A stretch of 64,000 nt of DNA from Hybos culiciformis (GCA_964007475.1 OZ023273.1:85323712-85387711); one strand, 5' to 3'. Shown: positions 21,259 to 32,703, numbered from the stretch's first letter. Notes: a model not told the origin generated them from the sequence alone. Translations and numbers: made by a program.

Positions 21259-24200
21259 ATGAGTCGCGTAAAAACAGTGTGTGACAAGTGCGGGCGGGAA
21301 ACGTTAAAGAAAAATTTATTGAGGCATAAACGTAGAGCTCATAAAGATAATGATGATGTAGAAGAACCACCAAAGAAAATTTTAAAAGTGGGAGAACCAC
21401 AAGCGTCCACATCAACAGGAGGAAAAATTTTAAAAGTGGGACAACCTCAAGCGTCTAAATCAACAGGAGGAGGTGCCAATAATGCTGCAAAGGGTCAAAA
21501 CCAATACTGCAGGGATTGTGGTGTGTTTGTTGATAAGCGTCAGTGGAATTATCATATAAGAACGTTTGGACACAAAGATAAAATTGCTATTGTTGTTGGT
21601 GGTGGAATAAAAAAAATTATGCAATTATTTAAAAGCAGAATCGCTACGTATGTTATACAAAATCAAGACGAGTCGCTGCTAGATCCGAAAGAATTTATGC
21701 ATAGAATAAAAAATGATGCTGTAAATTTATTGAAAAGGGAATTAATTGAGCATAAAGCTGTAAAATTCAACATTGAAATGATTGGTGAATACGTAAAACC
21801 AAAAAAATCCGATGACAATGATGATGATGAGCTGATTATTAGTATAAAATCCTTCAACACGAAAATGATGCCTTTAATGGAATTAGATGATGCTATTATT
21901 TTGTACGAGCAAATGATTGAAAAAGTGAATACCCAAACAGAAGAATTTCAAGAAAAAGATAGCGGTTGGAGTCTTGTGAGAATAATACAGCTTGAAATTA
22001 ACATATGCGAATATAAACCGCTGAGGGGATCCAATTATATTAAAACTCCCGACTACATATATAGAAAACATGCGTGCATTAATGAGGATGAATATTGTTT
22101 TAAATGGATGAATATTGTTTTAAATGGAGCGTCATATCAGCAGTGCAAAATACGGTTATAGACCACCCGGAAAGAGTGGCTTCATATAAAATTCAGAATA
22201 TAGCATACGCCGTTATAGATTTGCAAAACTGTAAGGTTAACCGACTTGATTTTCCGTTAATTATTAAAAACATAGAAACATAGAATTCCCGTTAATTATT
22301 AAAAACATTAAAACATTCGAAGAATTGAATCCGGAAATAAGTGTTAATTTATACGGATTTGAGGACGGCAACAGAAATAAAGAAGCTAAAGTAGTTGGGC
22401 CGTATTACCATACAAAGGAAGAAAAAAATATCCACATTAATTTATTGTTGCTAGAGAACGGGGAAAAACAGCATTTTATATGGGTGAAAGATTTATCTCG
22501 ACTTTTAAAAAAGCAAGTTACACTATGTAAACGTGCAGTATATATCTGTACAAAATGCTTAATTCATTTTCAAAATGAGGAAAAATTAGAAGCGCATAAG
22601 AAAGAATGCTCGCAAATTGTATCATTGCTACCAAAACCTGACGATAAAATTTTAAAATTCAAGAATTATAAACATATGCTAGATGCGCCGTTTGTAATTT
22701 ATGCAGATTCTGAAGCAATTTTAAAACCATACGATGTATGCACCCAAAATCCTGTAATATCATCAACAGTAAATACAAAAGTTCATGTTCCAGCTGCATT
22801 TGCATCCTACATAAAATGCTCATTTGATTCAACTTTAAATAAATATAGAGTATTCACGGGAGAAAATTGCGCAAAGGAATTTATAGAATCATTAGTTGAC
22901 GACTGCAGATTTTTATTTAGAAATTACATAAAGAATGAAGTGCCAATGAATCCATTATCACCACTGGAAATAAGTTTGTTTGAAAATGCGTGAAATTGTA
23001 ATATTTGCGAGAAGAAATTTAATTTTTGCGATATAAAAGTAAAAGACCATTGCCATCTCAGTGGTAAATATAGAGGAGCAGCGCATCAAAAATGCAATCT
23101 AGAATACGAGTTATGCAATTATTTCCCAATATTTTTCCACAATTTTTCGGGATATGATAGCCATTTATTATTTAAAGAGTTAAATGCTGTACCAGGCGGA
23201 ATAAATGTCATACCGCTGAATAAAGAATTATACATCTGTTTATCTAAAAGAATCGCGATTACTGACGAAGTAAGTTTTCTTTTGAGATTTTTAGACTCGT
23301 ATCGCTTTATGTCCTCAAAACTGGAGACTTTAGTGTCAAATTTAGATGATGACGATTTAGCAGAAACAAAAAAATGGTGTAGCGATACTGAGCAATTCGA
23401 TTTAATAAAACGTAAAGGAATATTTCCATACGATTATTTCGATTCTTTCGATAAATTGGATGAAATTTCATTACCCGATATTCAAAGTTTTAAAGATACA
23501 TTGAATGAGAAAGATTGCAGCCAAGAGGATTACGCTCACGCTCAAAATGTGTGGACTAATTCGGCTGTAGAACATTCAAAGATTATATGGAATCATATTT
23601 GAAAACGGATGTTATGCTGCTTGCAGATGTTTTTGAGAATTTCAGAAGCGTTTGCAAAAAAATTTATAAACTAGATCCAGCGCATTATTTCACAGCACCA
23701 GGATTAAGTTGGGATGCGATGTTAAAGTACACGAAATCCAATTTAGAATTGCTGACGGATATTGAGAAAGTAAAAATGTGTCAACGTGGTATACGTGGAG
23801 GTATAAGTCAATGTAGCACGAGATATGCTGAAGCGAATAATAAATATATGGATGAAGAATTCGATCCGGCAAAGAAGACGAAATATATAATTTACATTGA
23901 TGCAAATAATTTATATGGATGGGCAATGATACAATACTTGCCATATAATGGTTTTAAATGGTTGGAAGATTTTTCAGAATTTAATGTTCTTGAGATAGCA
24001 GATGATTCTAGCATAGGATATATATTAGAAGTAGATTTACATTATCCGAAAGAGCTACACGATAAACACAATGATTTGCCATTTTGCGTAGAAAATATGA
24101 TCCCGCCAAACGGAAAGAATAAAAAATTGATCCCGAATTTGAATGATAAAACAAATTATGTCATCCATTATAGAAATTTAAAGCAATGTTTGAAGTATGG

Positions 24201-25105
24201 TTTGCAATTAAAAAAAATTCATAAAATATTGCAATTTAATCAAAAGCCGTGGCTGAAATCATACATAGATTTAAATAACCACCACAGAACGGTAGCTAAA
24301 AATGATTTCCAGAAAGATTATTTCAAAAAGAAAAATAATGCTACATTTGGAAAAACAATGGAGAACATTAAAATTGCAGATGGTTGGGAGAGCAGGGGAA
24401 GACATTTAGGATGCAGAGCTCTAGTTGCTAAACCTAATTTTCGTAATGCTAAACACTGAAGACTTGGCAGCTATCGAATTGGATAAAACGCATATTCTAT
24501 ATAACAAGCCTATTTACGCCGGATTTACAGTATTAGAACTTTCGAAGCTGCATATGTACAATTTTCATTATGATTATATGCTGCCTAAATTTGGTGATAA
24601 GCTAAAATTGAATTATATGGATACTGACAGCTTTCTATATAGTGTTGATACTGAAGATTTGTATAAAGATATAAAAATGGATTTGCAGAAATATTTTGAT
24701 ACTTCTGATTATCAGCCCAATAATCAATTCGGATTTCCATTGGTAAACAAAAAAGTATTGGGCCTCATGAAAGATGAAAATGCTGGTAAAATTGTGAAAA
24801 CATTTGTAGGGTTAAAATCGAAAATGTATGCTATGGATACGCTAGGATCTAAACCAACTAAAAAAGCGAAAGGAGTTAAGAAAACTGTTGTAGATAAATT
24901 AAATATTGTGGATTATAAAGATGTTTTATTTAATAGCAAAATTATTTATGGAAGACAGACAGTATTTAGAAGTGTAATGCATGATGTTTATACGCAAAAT
25001 TTAAATAAAATAGCTTTAAGCCCTTTTGATGATAAGAGATATTTGTTAAATAATAGTTTTAATACTCTAGCATGGGGTCATTATAAAATCCCTATTAATG
25101 AATAA
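21259..25105 (+). pseudogene. polB: Protein-primed family B DNA polymerase of Polinton 1, broken
   Basis: Would replicate the element. From the ATG at 21259: an N-terminal C2H2-like finger (CDKCGRETLKKNLLRH), further fingers, exonuclease motif I (VIYADSEAIL, about 22697), the CNICEKKF..HCHLSG..AHQKCN zinc motif (about 23000-23095), and polymerase motifs A (DANNLYGWAM, about 23900), B (KNNATFGKTMEN, about 24330) and C (MDTDSF, about 24620). Breaks: a 20-bp tandem duplication at 22087-22127; a 34-bp duplication with a stop near 22252-22310; a TGA at 22991; one-base losses near 23560 and 24455. A few residues after motif B are also missing compared with Polinton 2. It is inactive. Confidence 0.93.
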
Positions 25106-25140
25106 TAAAATTTTATGTATTTTGAAAAATTGTTTTTTAT

Positions 25141-26310
25141 TTATATAAGTTTTTTAACTTCATTTGTGAACATATTGTATTCAATAATTCGATCATGAAT
25201 TAGCAAACAGAATGCCGATGTTTTAGCTGGCATATTTTCTGACGTCCGAAATTCTATTTTAATATCAACTGGCCCCGATTTTATTTCTTCATCTTGATGT
25301 GAGCATTAAATTCATCGAATGTTAATAATGCAAATAAGTTTCTGTTATTATAATATGGTTTTGTGAAATCCATGTACATTTGATCCAAAATCGAATATCT
25401 ATCCCAATCATATTTGAGATCGAGAGATTCATAGGGGTAACTGCTTGAATTCAAATGCACTTTAACATCAGTTAATTGACAGTGATCAAATTTGCTTGGA
25501 TCTTTTGTTTTATCATCAACTCGATTTGTTTGTAAACCTAATATTACAAATCTAGGTTTTTCTAGCTGTGATGATGTTTTTACAGTCCAAATGGTATGCG
25601 TTGTTTGAGGTATTACAGGATATTCGTGCATATCCCAACTTCTAAAGCTTAAATTTATCGACTTTTTATTCTCAATTTGCTTATAAAGAATAAGTTTTTG
25701 CTCATCAGATAGGGTTAAATGAGGAACTCTCCATTGAATTTTCAGCAACTTTACTTTAACACTTTCAGCAGCACCAATTTTATAAAAATTATCATCAGTT
25801 TTAGCTCTAGTCAATATAAGATCATGTTTTGCATTCAAAATAATTTTTTGATAATCTTCGGCAAATCCAAATAAATATTTTAATGGGATGCAAAAGTTGA
25901 ATCGTCCTTTTTTCGCGACAACTCCTTTGTACATCCATCCAGCATTTCGTAGCATAATATTCTCACCGTAATTTAATGATAAATAATTTTTAATTGCAGT
26001 AGTATGACCAAGTTTCCGTGTTTTATCAATTTCAACTCCATTCAACTCATATCGTATTTCCTCAAATAAAAAATTTGAACCATTATTCACAATTGTAACT
26101 TCATCTACATCCGTATCATCTGATTTTAGAACTACCCCATTGATGTATAAATAGCTTTCGGATGGAAGTAAATTTAAATTTTGCTGTTGTATTGAAATTA
26201 TAATGCTGTCATTATTCCCATACGATTCATTGAATGGAGAATAAGCATTATATTCAAATTTTGAAATTCTGCTATCAAATGCTATAGGATTTGTTATACA
26301 CGTCACTCAT
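25141..26310 (-). pseudogene. Major capsid protein (double jelly-roll) of Polinton 1, frameshifted
   Basis: About 385 residues. The long open part (25281-26303) shows the insect Maverick double-jelly-roll capsid pattern: RISKFEYNAYSPFN, then LFEEIRYELNGVEIDKTRK, FRSWDMHEYP and KPRFVILGLQTNR. This family forms hexameric capsomers of the shell. The probable ATG (26308-26310) overlaps the stop of the small basic gene as ATGA. An extra base near 26270 shifts the frame soon after the start. Another shift near 25285 separates the C-terminal part (LIHDRIIEYN), which reads on to TAA at 25141. Confidence 0.85.
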
Positions 26311-26450
26311 ATTTTGCTATTTATTTTATAGCCCAAAGATTTTAAATATTCTTTATTTTCTTTAGATATAAGCGACCTTCCCGACTTCTTAGTCTTCTTC
26401 GGACTGATGATATGATGATCTGAGTTGATATATTTATTGAATATTAGCAT
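26307..26450 (-). CDS. Small basic protein between capsid genes of Polinton 1
   Basis: 47 residues, Lys/Arg/Ser-rich (SPKKTKKSGRSLISK then YLKSLGYKI). Similar short basic frames ending in a 'FL.SLG' motif occur at this place in other insect Mavericks, as far as I recall. A core or DNA-binding role is plausible but not shown. The stop overlaps the capsid ATG by ATGA. Confidence 0.55.
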   Translation of the reverse strand: MLIFNKYINSDHHIISPKKTKKSGRSLISKENKEYLKSLGYKINSKI

Positions 26451-27120
26451 ATTTAGGTTTGAAATGAAGTCTGATTGTAATCACTTCACCTCTAAAATTA
26501 ATTATATTGCTGTTCTAGTCTAAGAGTTTTATTGCAATCGACCTTACTTCCCTAGTGTTCACAGGTAAATAAATCACATTACTTGGAACCTCGCTGATTT
26601 TATAGCCTGGTTCAACTGTTGGAGCGAATTCATGTAAAATATGTACTAGCTTATTATTAAAATAAGACCCGTCTATAATATTACAATCAAAGCGAATTGT
26701 GTTCACTTTAATGATATTAAGAAGAACATCCGATGAATGCAGAATATTAGGCTGTAATTCTCGCTCCGAAAATCCTAATAATTTTCCTATAGATTTTTCT
26801 TTATTAAAATAAATCATATGCTTTGATTTAATTTCGCATTGCAATGTGTTATTATTCGCTCTGAGTATAAAATCATCGTCATTATTTAATGCGCTTTTGA
26901 TGTAAGTGTAAATATCATTTATTTCATATGATCCGATAGGTATTTGAATTTTACCTTTCCCTATATAAAAATTCTGATTCTCCTCATCAATATTTGGAAT
27001 TGAATTATATGTTTCTAAATCAATTAATCCGCATTCGTACTCATTGTTTAGTTGTATAGGTGGGAAAAAATTAGAGCTTAAAATTGAATCCGTAGCGCTT
27101 AATGTTACTGTGAACGCCAT
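26434..27120 (-). pseudogene. Minor capsid (penton-like) protein of Polinton 1
   Basis: Starts at ATG 27118-27120. It is open for 201 residues to a TAG at 26515-26517, and the same frame then continues 26 codons to TAA at 26434, ending in the typical 'IRLHFKP' beta-strand. The sequence (GLIDLETYNSIPN, IPIGSYEINDIYTYIK, GKLLGFSERELQ, APTVEPGYKI) is that of the single-jelly-roll minor capsid protein that accompanies the Maverick major capsid protein and would close fivefold vertices. The stop probably truncates the last strand. Confidence 0.8.
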
Positions 27121-27176
27121 GGTTAGCAGAAGCTTAATAAAATCTAATGCTTAGCGTTGTTTTATTTATTCGGAAC

Positions 27177-27602
27177 ATGTCACTCGATAAATTCGGTCGT
27201 TCTAGAGCTCCTAAAGAATCTTTAAGATGCTTAAGAGGACCTCAAGGTATTGGATTTAAATTATTAGGCGATAAGAATTATTAGGCAAAAAAATTAGAAA
27301 TATCGATGCTCCTGAAAATGATTTTGACGCTTGCAACAAACAATATGTTGATTCGAAAACTAGCATTTTGAAAAATCAATTGATTCAAATAAATGAAACT
27401 GTAAAATTTTTAAATCAATCAGTTCTCGCCAGTCATAAAAAACGTATTAAGTCAAATATCCGAGAATAAGCTCGATATAGATGCGATAAATACTAAAATA
27501 AATAACGATCATTTCGAAGTAATAAGACAGCAGCAAGAATTTGAAGGAGATATTTCAAATCGTTTAAGTGAAATGCAATCTTTAATTCGAGATTTAAAAT
27601 AA
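27177..27602 (+). pseudogene. Coiled-coil protein upstream of integrase, Polinton 1
   Basis: The ATG at 27177 begins SLDKFGRSRAPKESLRCLRGPQGIGF, followed by a stop near 27282 and shifts. The rest reads DAPENDFDACNKQYVDSK and then a helical Glu/Gln/Asn-rich segment to TAA at 27600. This N-terminal pattern is seen on small proteins of invertebrate Mavericks of unknown role. The stop overlaps the integrase ATG as TAATG, so both may have come from one transcript. Confidence 0.6.
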
Positions 27603-28519
27603 TGAGTAAAGCTGACGTTGTAAACGAAATTCATAAGCCTGCTAGAAGAAAATTCAAGCGAAGACGGGTTATTATGCTTGGTATTGATAATCATTGGCAA
27701 GCTGATTTAGCAGAAATGGGGAACTATTCTAATGAAAATAAAGATTTTAAATATATATTAACAGTAATTGATACATTTTCGAAATATGCTTGGACTAAAC
27801 CTATTAAAAATAAAACTAGCGAAGAAACGGCTAAAGCTTTTCATCAAATTTTGAATGAAGGACGTGTATGCAAAAATTTACAAACAGATCACGGCAAAGA
27901 ATTTTACAACAGCAAATTTAAAGAACTAATGTTAAAATACAGCATAAATCATTATTCAAGCTTCAGCGTTATTAAATGCGGCCAAGTTGAGAGATTTAAT
28001 CGTACAATTAAGGAGAAAATTTATAAGCAATTCAGTCTTCAAGGCTCATACAAATGGCTAAATATTTTACAAAGCATTACAGACGATTACAATTCTACAA
28101 AACATCGAACAATCCGAATGATGCCGAAAAATGTGACAAAATCGTATGAGAAACATCTTTTGAATACCGTTTACAATCATATAAAAATATTCGATAAACG
28201 TAAATTTAAAGTGGATGATATTGTTCGTATTTCTAAATATAAACATATATTTGAGAAAGGTTATACTCCAAACTGGACAACTGAATTATTTCGTGTGCGA
28301 GGTGTCAAAAACACATATCCAGTTTGCTACATGTTGGATGATTTTCAAGGGTATCCTATAGCCGGAACATTTTATACAGAGGAGCTCCAAAAGACATATC
28401 ACCCTAACATTTACTTAATAGAAAAAGTATTGAAAACAAAAAAAAATAAAATTTATGTCAAATGGTTAGGTTTTAATTCTAACTTTAATCAATAGATTAA
28501 CAAAAATGATTTGAAATAA
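27602..28519 (+). pseudogene. int: Retroviral-type chromodomain integrase of Polinton 1, C-terminal stop
   Basis: Open for 297 residues. The DDE triad is visible at Asp35 (WQADLAEM), Asp96 (LQTDHGKEF) and Glu130 (GQVERFNRT), with 33 residues between the last two. A C-terminal chromodomain (YLIEKVLKTKKN..YVKWLGF) follows. It would join the linear element DNA to the host genome, making the 6-bp duplication. A TAG at 28493-28495 cuts the chromodomain where its homologue in Polinton 2 has Trp, and the frame then runs eight more positions to TAA. The catalytic part is intact, so partial function cannot be excluded. Confidence 0.88.
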
Positions 28520-28568
28520 AAACACACAATTTAAGAAAGATTAATGCATTTTATTTATAATTTTCACA

Positions 28569-28724
28569 TTATTTATTTTTTTTAGATTCTGCATCAAATT
28601 TCTCCTTCACCTCCTTTTTCCATTGCTTGGTGGATTCAGTTGATGTGTCACGTATTTTTTTATACCCATCCCCACCCGATGATTTTGAATTAATTTTTTT
28701 AAATGCGTCTCTAAGTTTATCCAT
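28569..28724 (-). CDS. Small Lys/Glu-rich protein, Polinton 1
   Basis: 51 residues from ATG 28724 (MDKLRDAFKKINSKSSGGDG..), strongly charged and probably helical. The frame stays open upstream through a GC-rich patch (28752-28824), so the start is uncertain. It follows the DUF8207-like gene on the same strand. Function unknown. Confidence 0.45.
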   Translation of the reverse strand: MDKLRDAFKKINSKSSGGDGYKKIRDTSTESTKQWKKEVKEKFDAESKKNK

Positions 28725-28824
28725 TGGCGTTCGAAAGTAGACTAAAATTGAAGTGCACCTACACGCGGGCGTATACCTACGCGGGCGCGGACCCTGGCGG
28801 CGCGAACCCGGGCGGCGCGGAAAT

Positions 28825-29628
28825 TTAATCAATAATTATTTTAGCTTCTTTCAATTCTTCGATGATGGAATTTATTTCATTATCCATAGAATTGTTGCCA
28901 GCCATCTTTGATGCAATTAATAGTTTCAATCGTTCTATAATTTCATTATAATCGTCGAAATATGTATATTGAATTTTTTTGTTTGTCACACGATTTAAAA
29001 GACCTTCTCCGGTTTTCGATGGCTTTCTTATAAAGTTTTTATATTTGAAAGTTTTACTATATTCCGATCTTAAAGCTTGATTTTTATCGGAATTTTTTCT
29101 GTGAACACTGGTATCGTAGATAATTTCTAGATAGTTTTTGCGGTCATCATCTGTGTATTCAGTAGGAGTTTTTGTAAAAATTAATTCTTTTAAACCTGAT
29201 GTAAAATCGAATGCTTTATCCCCAACATATAATTTGTTTTCATGGTGACGTATCGTTTTGCTACCGAGTTTCTAGCTTTCTATTTCATCATCGTAATGAG
29301 GTCCATAGACCGGATCAGAATTACTTCGTTGAGCAAGTTTTGTTATAGTTGTATTACCATCTTCAAATTTCATCTTTTTTTTCTTATTACGTTTAGGTGT
29401 ATAGTCTGCCAAAGATAACTCAGGATCAGATCCCTTTTTACCCTTTACTAACTCCTGCAGCGTTTCTATTATCGGCTTAAATGTTTTATTTAGCGTTATT
29501 TCAGCTTCAGCCTCACCCCGCTTCACTGCATTAAATTTTCTTTTTAGAATGTTGCGTGCTTTTACTAGATCTTGTAATAAGTCGGACATCTTGAATGGAA
29601 TGACGAGGTGAACAGAATGATTTAACAT
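28825..29628 (-). pseudogene. DUF8207-like Maverick protein of Polinton 1, one stop
   Basis: About 267 codons. The ATG at 29628 directly follows the ATPase stop; a second ATG at 29589 (MSDLLQDLVKARN) is the more likely start. It is open to a TAG at 29272-29274 and continues in frame as LGSKTIRHHENKLYVGDK, KNFIRKPSK, and FDDYNEIIERLKLLIASK to TAA at 28825. The C-terminal half is a hallmark of a protein repeated in insect Mavericks. Function unknown, possibly structural. Confidence 0.7.
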
Positions 29629-30302
29629 TTATGGTAAAATAAAATTATCGAAACCTCTTCGATATCTACCTTCATCGATCCGACTATCTTTATCTATAAC
29701 TATGAAGCCATATTTTTCATTCCAAGCGTTAAAACATGCTTTCTTAAATTGATCGAATGATATATCACCATAAATATGATCATTATATATATGTTTTAAA
29801 TTTAAATCATCTTGTTTAAAAAGTATTATAAAATTTGCATTTTCTCTGATTAAATGTTTAGGGATTCTAGTATAAGTTTGACATAAGTAAAAACTGTCGA
29901 TCTGTTTATGTCGCCCCATACAAAAGTAATCTCGAATGTTGTTTTGCTTTCCTGTATTTACATCATCGAAAATTAATATTGAATTTGGTTTTCGAGTGAA
30001 ATAACATCATCATTAGAAGAATACGAATAAAAACCCATACCTTTAATCGGTTTTATTATTTCTTCTAAAAATCTATATTTTGGCTGAGATAAAGTCTTTG
30101 AATAGATATATACATTATTAAACTTTAATCCATTACGATGTAATAATAAACTCAGCATAACATTAGTTTTACCGCAACTTGACGGCCCCACTATAAGCGA
30201 TCTCATTGAATTCGGCAGCAAATTACTATGTTTCTTCTTTTTCTTTTCATTTAAATCGAAATTATTTACGGATAATGAATTGACTTGTTTAACATACTTC
30301 AT
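29629..30302 (-). pseudogene. Packaging ATPase (A32/FtsK-like) of Polinton 1, frameshifted
   Basis: Powers DNA entry into the capsid in related viruses. The ATG is at 30300-30302 (MKYVKQVNSL). Walker A is GPSSCGKT; Walker B (LIFDDV) lies at about 29970, directly after a one-base shift near 29985. The downstream part (YFCMGRHKQIDSFYLCQTY, RYRRGFDNFILP) is open to 29629. It is divergent from the PLA2-like gene, with an 86-bp AT-rich gap that may hold both promoters. Confidence 0.88.
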
Positions 30303-30388
30303 TATTGAAAAGCAATATAAATCTGAGTTCTTTATATTCAAGGTGTCAGTATATATTTAAAGCTTCAATATTAAGCAAGGATATAAAA

Positions 30389-31210
30389 ATGATTGCGCAT
30401 TCAGATCATACATTCAGATCTAAAAAAGCTGCTCAAGGTGCAGGGTTATTTAATAATTTAATTAGCAGCCTACCATTTGAGCTTCATATTCCCGGCTATC
30501 AATATTGCGGACCAGGCACTAAATTACGAGAAAGATTGTCACGTGGTGATCCTGGTATAAATAATTTAGATAAAGCTTGTAAAGAGCACGATATTTCATA
30601 TTCAAAATTAAAAGATCTTAAAAATCGTCATATAGCAGATAAAATATTGGAAGGAAAAGCTTGGGAGCGTGTTTTAGCTAACGATTCCTCACTGGGAGAA
30701 AAAGCTTCCGCATATTTAGTCACAAACGCTATGAAAGTTAAAAGAAAAATGGGAATGGGTATTAAAAAACAAAAAAATAGCTATAAAATTTTCAAGAAAG
30801 CAATTAATGGAATTAAAAAATCGATCAAGAAGAATAAACCTCAAAATAATGCTGCAGCTGTTGAAATGGCATTAAGTGCCGCTAAAAATGTTTTCTCAAA
30901 TAATAAACAAGCTAAAAAACCTCGAATAATTCCAATTCCTAAAACTGGAAGAATTCTACCTCTAATACCTATTTTTGCGGGGCTATCAGCATTAGGAGCA
31001 CTCGCTGGAGGAGCGGCAGGTGTAGCAAAATCTGTTAACGATGTGAAAGCAGCACGAAAACAATTGGAGGAAAATATACGTCATAATAAAACTATGGAGG
31101 ATAAATCAGCTTCAATAGGAAATGGACTTTATCTCAAACCATATAAAAAAGGCTATGGTCTTTATATGAAGCCAAAAAACTCATACAAACTCTACCCAGG
31201 ACAGCATTAA
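30389..31210 (+). CDS. Phospholipase A2-like virion protein of Polinton 1
   Basis: 273 residues from ATG 30389 (upstream in-frame codons lack an ATG). Residues 36-75 have a phospholipase A2 signature of the parvovirus VP1u type: a calcium-loop YCGPG (39-43) and the catalytic pair His67-Asp68 in KACKEHDISYS. A Lys-rich stretch, a hydrophobic Gly/Ala/Leu segment (about 195-222) and a C-terminus with repeated 'LYLKPYKKGYGLYMKP' follow. In adintovirus-like elements such a protein is thought to breach membranes during entry. The frame is intact and is followed closely by the protease. Confidence 0.78.
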   Translation: MIAHSDHTFRSKKAAQGAGLFNNLISSLPFELHIPGYQYCGPGTKLRERLSRGDPGINNLDKACKEHDISYSKLKDLKNRHIADKILEGKAWERVLANDSSLGEKASAYLVTNAMKVKRKMGMGIKKQKNSYKIFKKAINGIKKSIKKNKPQNNAAAVEMALSAAKNVFSNNKQAKKPRIIPIPKTGRILPLIPIFAGLSALGALAGGAAGVAKSVNDVKAARKQLEENIRHNKTMEDKSASIGNGLYLKPYKKGYGLYMKPKNSYKLYPGQH

Positions 31211-31547
31211 CTGACGCCGATATCAGAAATTATATGTTAGACGTTTCAGAGGAGTATTTATGCGCGATACTTTACCTTTGAAACCTAACAACATACAATC
31301 AGGAATAGTTAACTTGGATACATCATATGGATTTGGTACACACTGGGTAGCATATTTCAAAAATTATGGTTTTATCGAATATTTCGATAGTTTTGGAAAT
31401 TTAAAACCGACATCGGATATTATAAATTATTTAGGACGTAATATTAAATATAATCATGAATCGTATCAAAATTATAATCAAGTAAATTGCGGTCATTTAT
31501 GTATAAGATTTATTTGCAATAAAATGATAGATTTATTTAAAAAATAA
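31200..31547 (+). pseudogene. Adenain-type cysteine protease of Polinton 1, N-terminus shifted
   Basis: The clear part from ATG 31260 is 95 residues: THWVAYF with His28, IEYFDSFG (Glu40/Asp43), and CGHLC with Cys77, seven residues after a Gln, as in adenain-type proteases (His-Glu/Asp-Gln-Cys). It would process virion proteins. N-terminal residues (ALTDADIRNYM) lie in another frame at 31203-31240, which suggests a one-base change near 31238. They also overlap the end of the PLA2-like gene. Confidence 0.75.
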
Positions 31548-31672
31548 AAAAAGAGTCTTTTATTAAATAAAACATTTAATTCTATCTTTTTCAGATTTAT
31601 TGAAAATAAATGCAAATACAAATATACAAAAAATTATATTTATCCGCGATGAATCAATAATTTGTTGTCGGG

Positions 31673-32183
31673 TTTTTTGTTATATCCGGCAACAATGATT
31701 GTAAATTGATCAAATTTCCTCAAATAATTAGCTAATCGTATATATAATCTAAGTCTCCATAATCCCAATCCAAACCATTAATATAATTTTTGCAATATTC
31801 ATTTTGCTTAAGCGCTGTAGGGTTTAATTCATTATACGAATATGGAGGTTTAAAAGTTGTGCATTCCGGAGTAGGATGATCAGCCCTCATACAGCATATC
31901 TCTTTCACAAATAATTGACCGAAGTTACCGAAAACAAATTGTAAATCAATAAAAACAGTTGTTTCTCTTGAACAGCTCATAATGAAGTATAATGTTCGAA
32001 TGATGGGGAATCAAGTTGCGGTATGTTTTTATGGATATATTTTTACGCATCAAAGAATATGAAAAACACTTATCCAATTCATAATGAAATAGAATGAAAA
32101 GGAAAATCAATTGCTCCATATTTTTATTTATAAATTTTTTTTCATGCAAGATCGTAAAAATATAATTAAAAAAGATGAAAATA
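31673..32183 (-). repeat. Internal third copy of a Polinton 1 TIR segment
   Basis: Matches about 20138-20632 of the left TIR in the same orientation. It carries the nuclease-like frame at 31732-31980 with its ATG (MSCSRETTVFIDLQ) intact, but a TA insertion near 31741 cuts it to 82 residues. Confidence 0.82.
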
Positions 32184-32523
32184 AACGGTAAAAATTAAAT
32201 TTTTCATCTAAAACTGCTGAATTGAAGCATTTAATAAAAAGCGAAATCCCTCTAGGATAAAAATTCGCCTAAGTCTGCAATGCTTTCGATAGCTTTCGAG
32301 ATAGTACCTCGAGTTTTGATTAGAGAGCGTTGGAGATCTATGATGAGAATGATCCTTTTATAAACGTTTTTTTATATGTACGTAAGGTTATTTCCTTAAA
32401 GGATGAATTACTTTTTATCCATTATTATCGAAATTCATATATTTTGACTAAATTTATCCTCACTCGGAAATTATAGTGTATTTAAATTATATAGATTTAG
32501 TTTTAATTTGCATTTAAAAAGAA
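32184..32523. other. Gene-free stretch in Polinton 1
   Basis: No frame or repeat recognised. A TATA-like run (TTTAAATTATATAGATTTAG, 32480-32499) lies just before the small acidic frame at 32524. Confidence 0.4.
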
Positions 32524-32703
32524 ATGGATTACATCGAAGTATTGGATATCAGCGATGATGATGAGGCTGTTATTGTGATCAGCGATGATGAAGATGAGGA
32601 TCATATCATACAAAGAGCTATTAATGAGATCCTCCCGGAAGTAGACCGTGAGGGTAATTGCTTCATATTCAAAACTAAAATTCGTTATTTTAATGCTCAA
32701 TAA
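32524..32703 (+). CDS. Small acidic protein with SUMO-interaction-like motifs, Polinton 1
   Basis: 59 residues. Two hydrophobic-then-acidic blocks, EVLDISDDDE and VIVISDDEDED, resemble SUMO-interaction motifs. No family recognised. It has a TATA-like sequence upstream and lies between the internal repeat copy and the right TIR. It may be a host-interaction factor or a chance frame. Confidence 0.4.
   Translation: MDYIEVLDISDDDEAVIVISDDEDEDHIIQRAINEILPEVDREGNCFIFKTKIRYFNAQ

Noticed and set aside
30305..30388. Upstream extension of the PLA2-like protein
   Set aside because: It begins with TTG and overlaps the ATPase promoter side; ATG 30389 is preferred.
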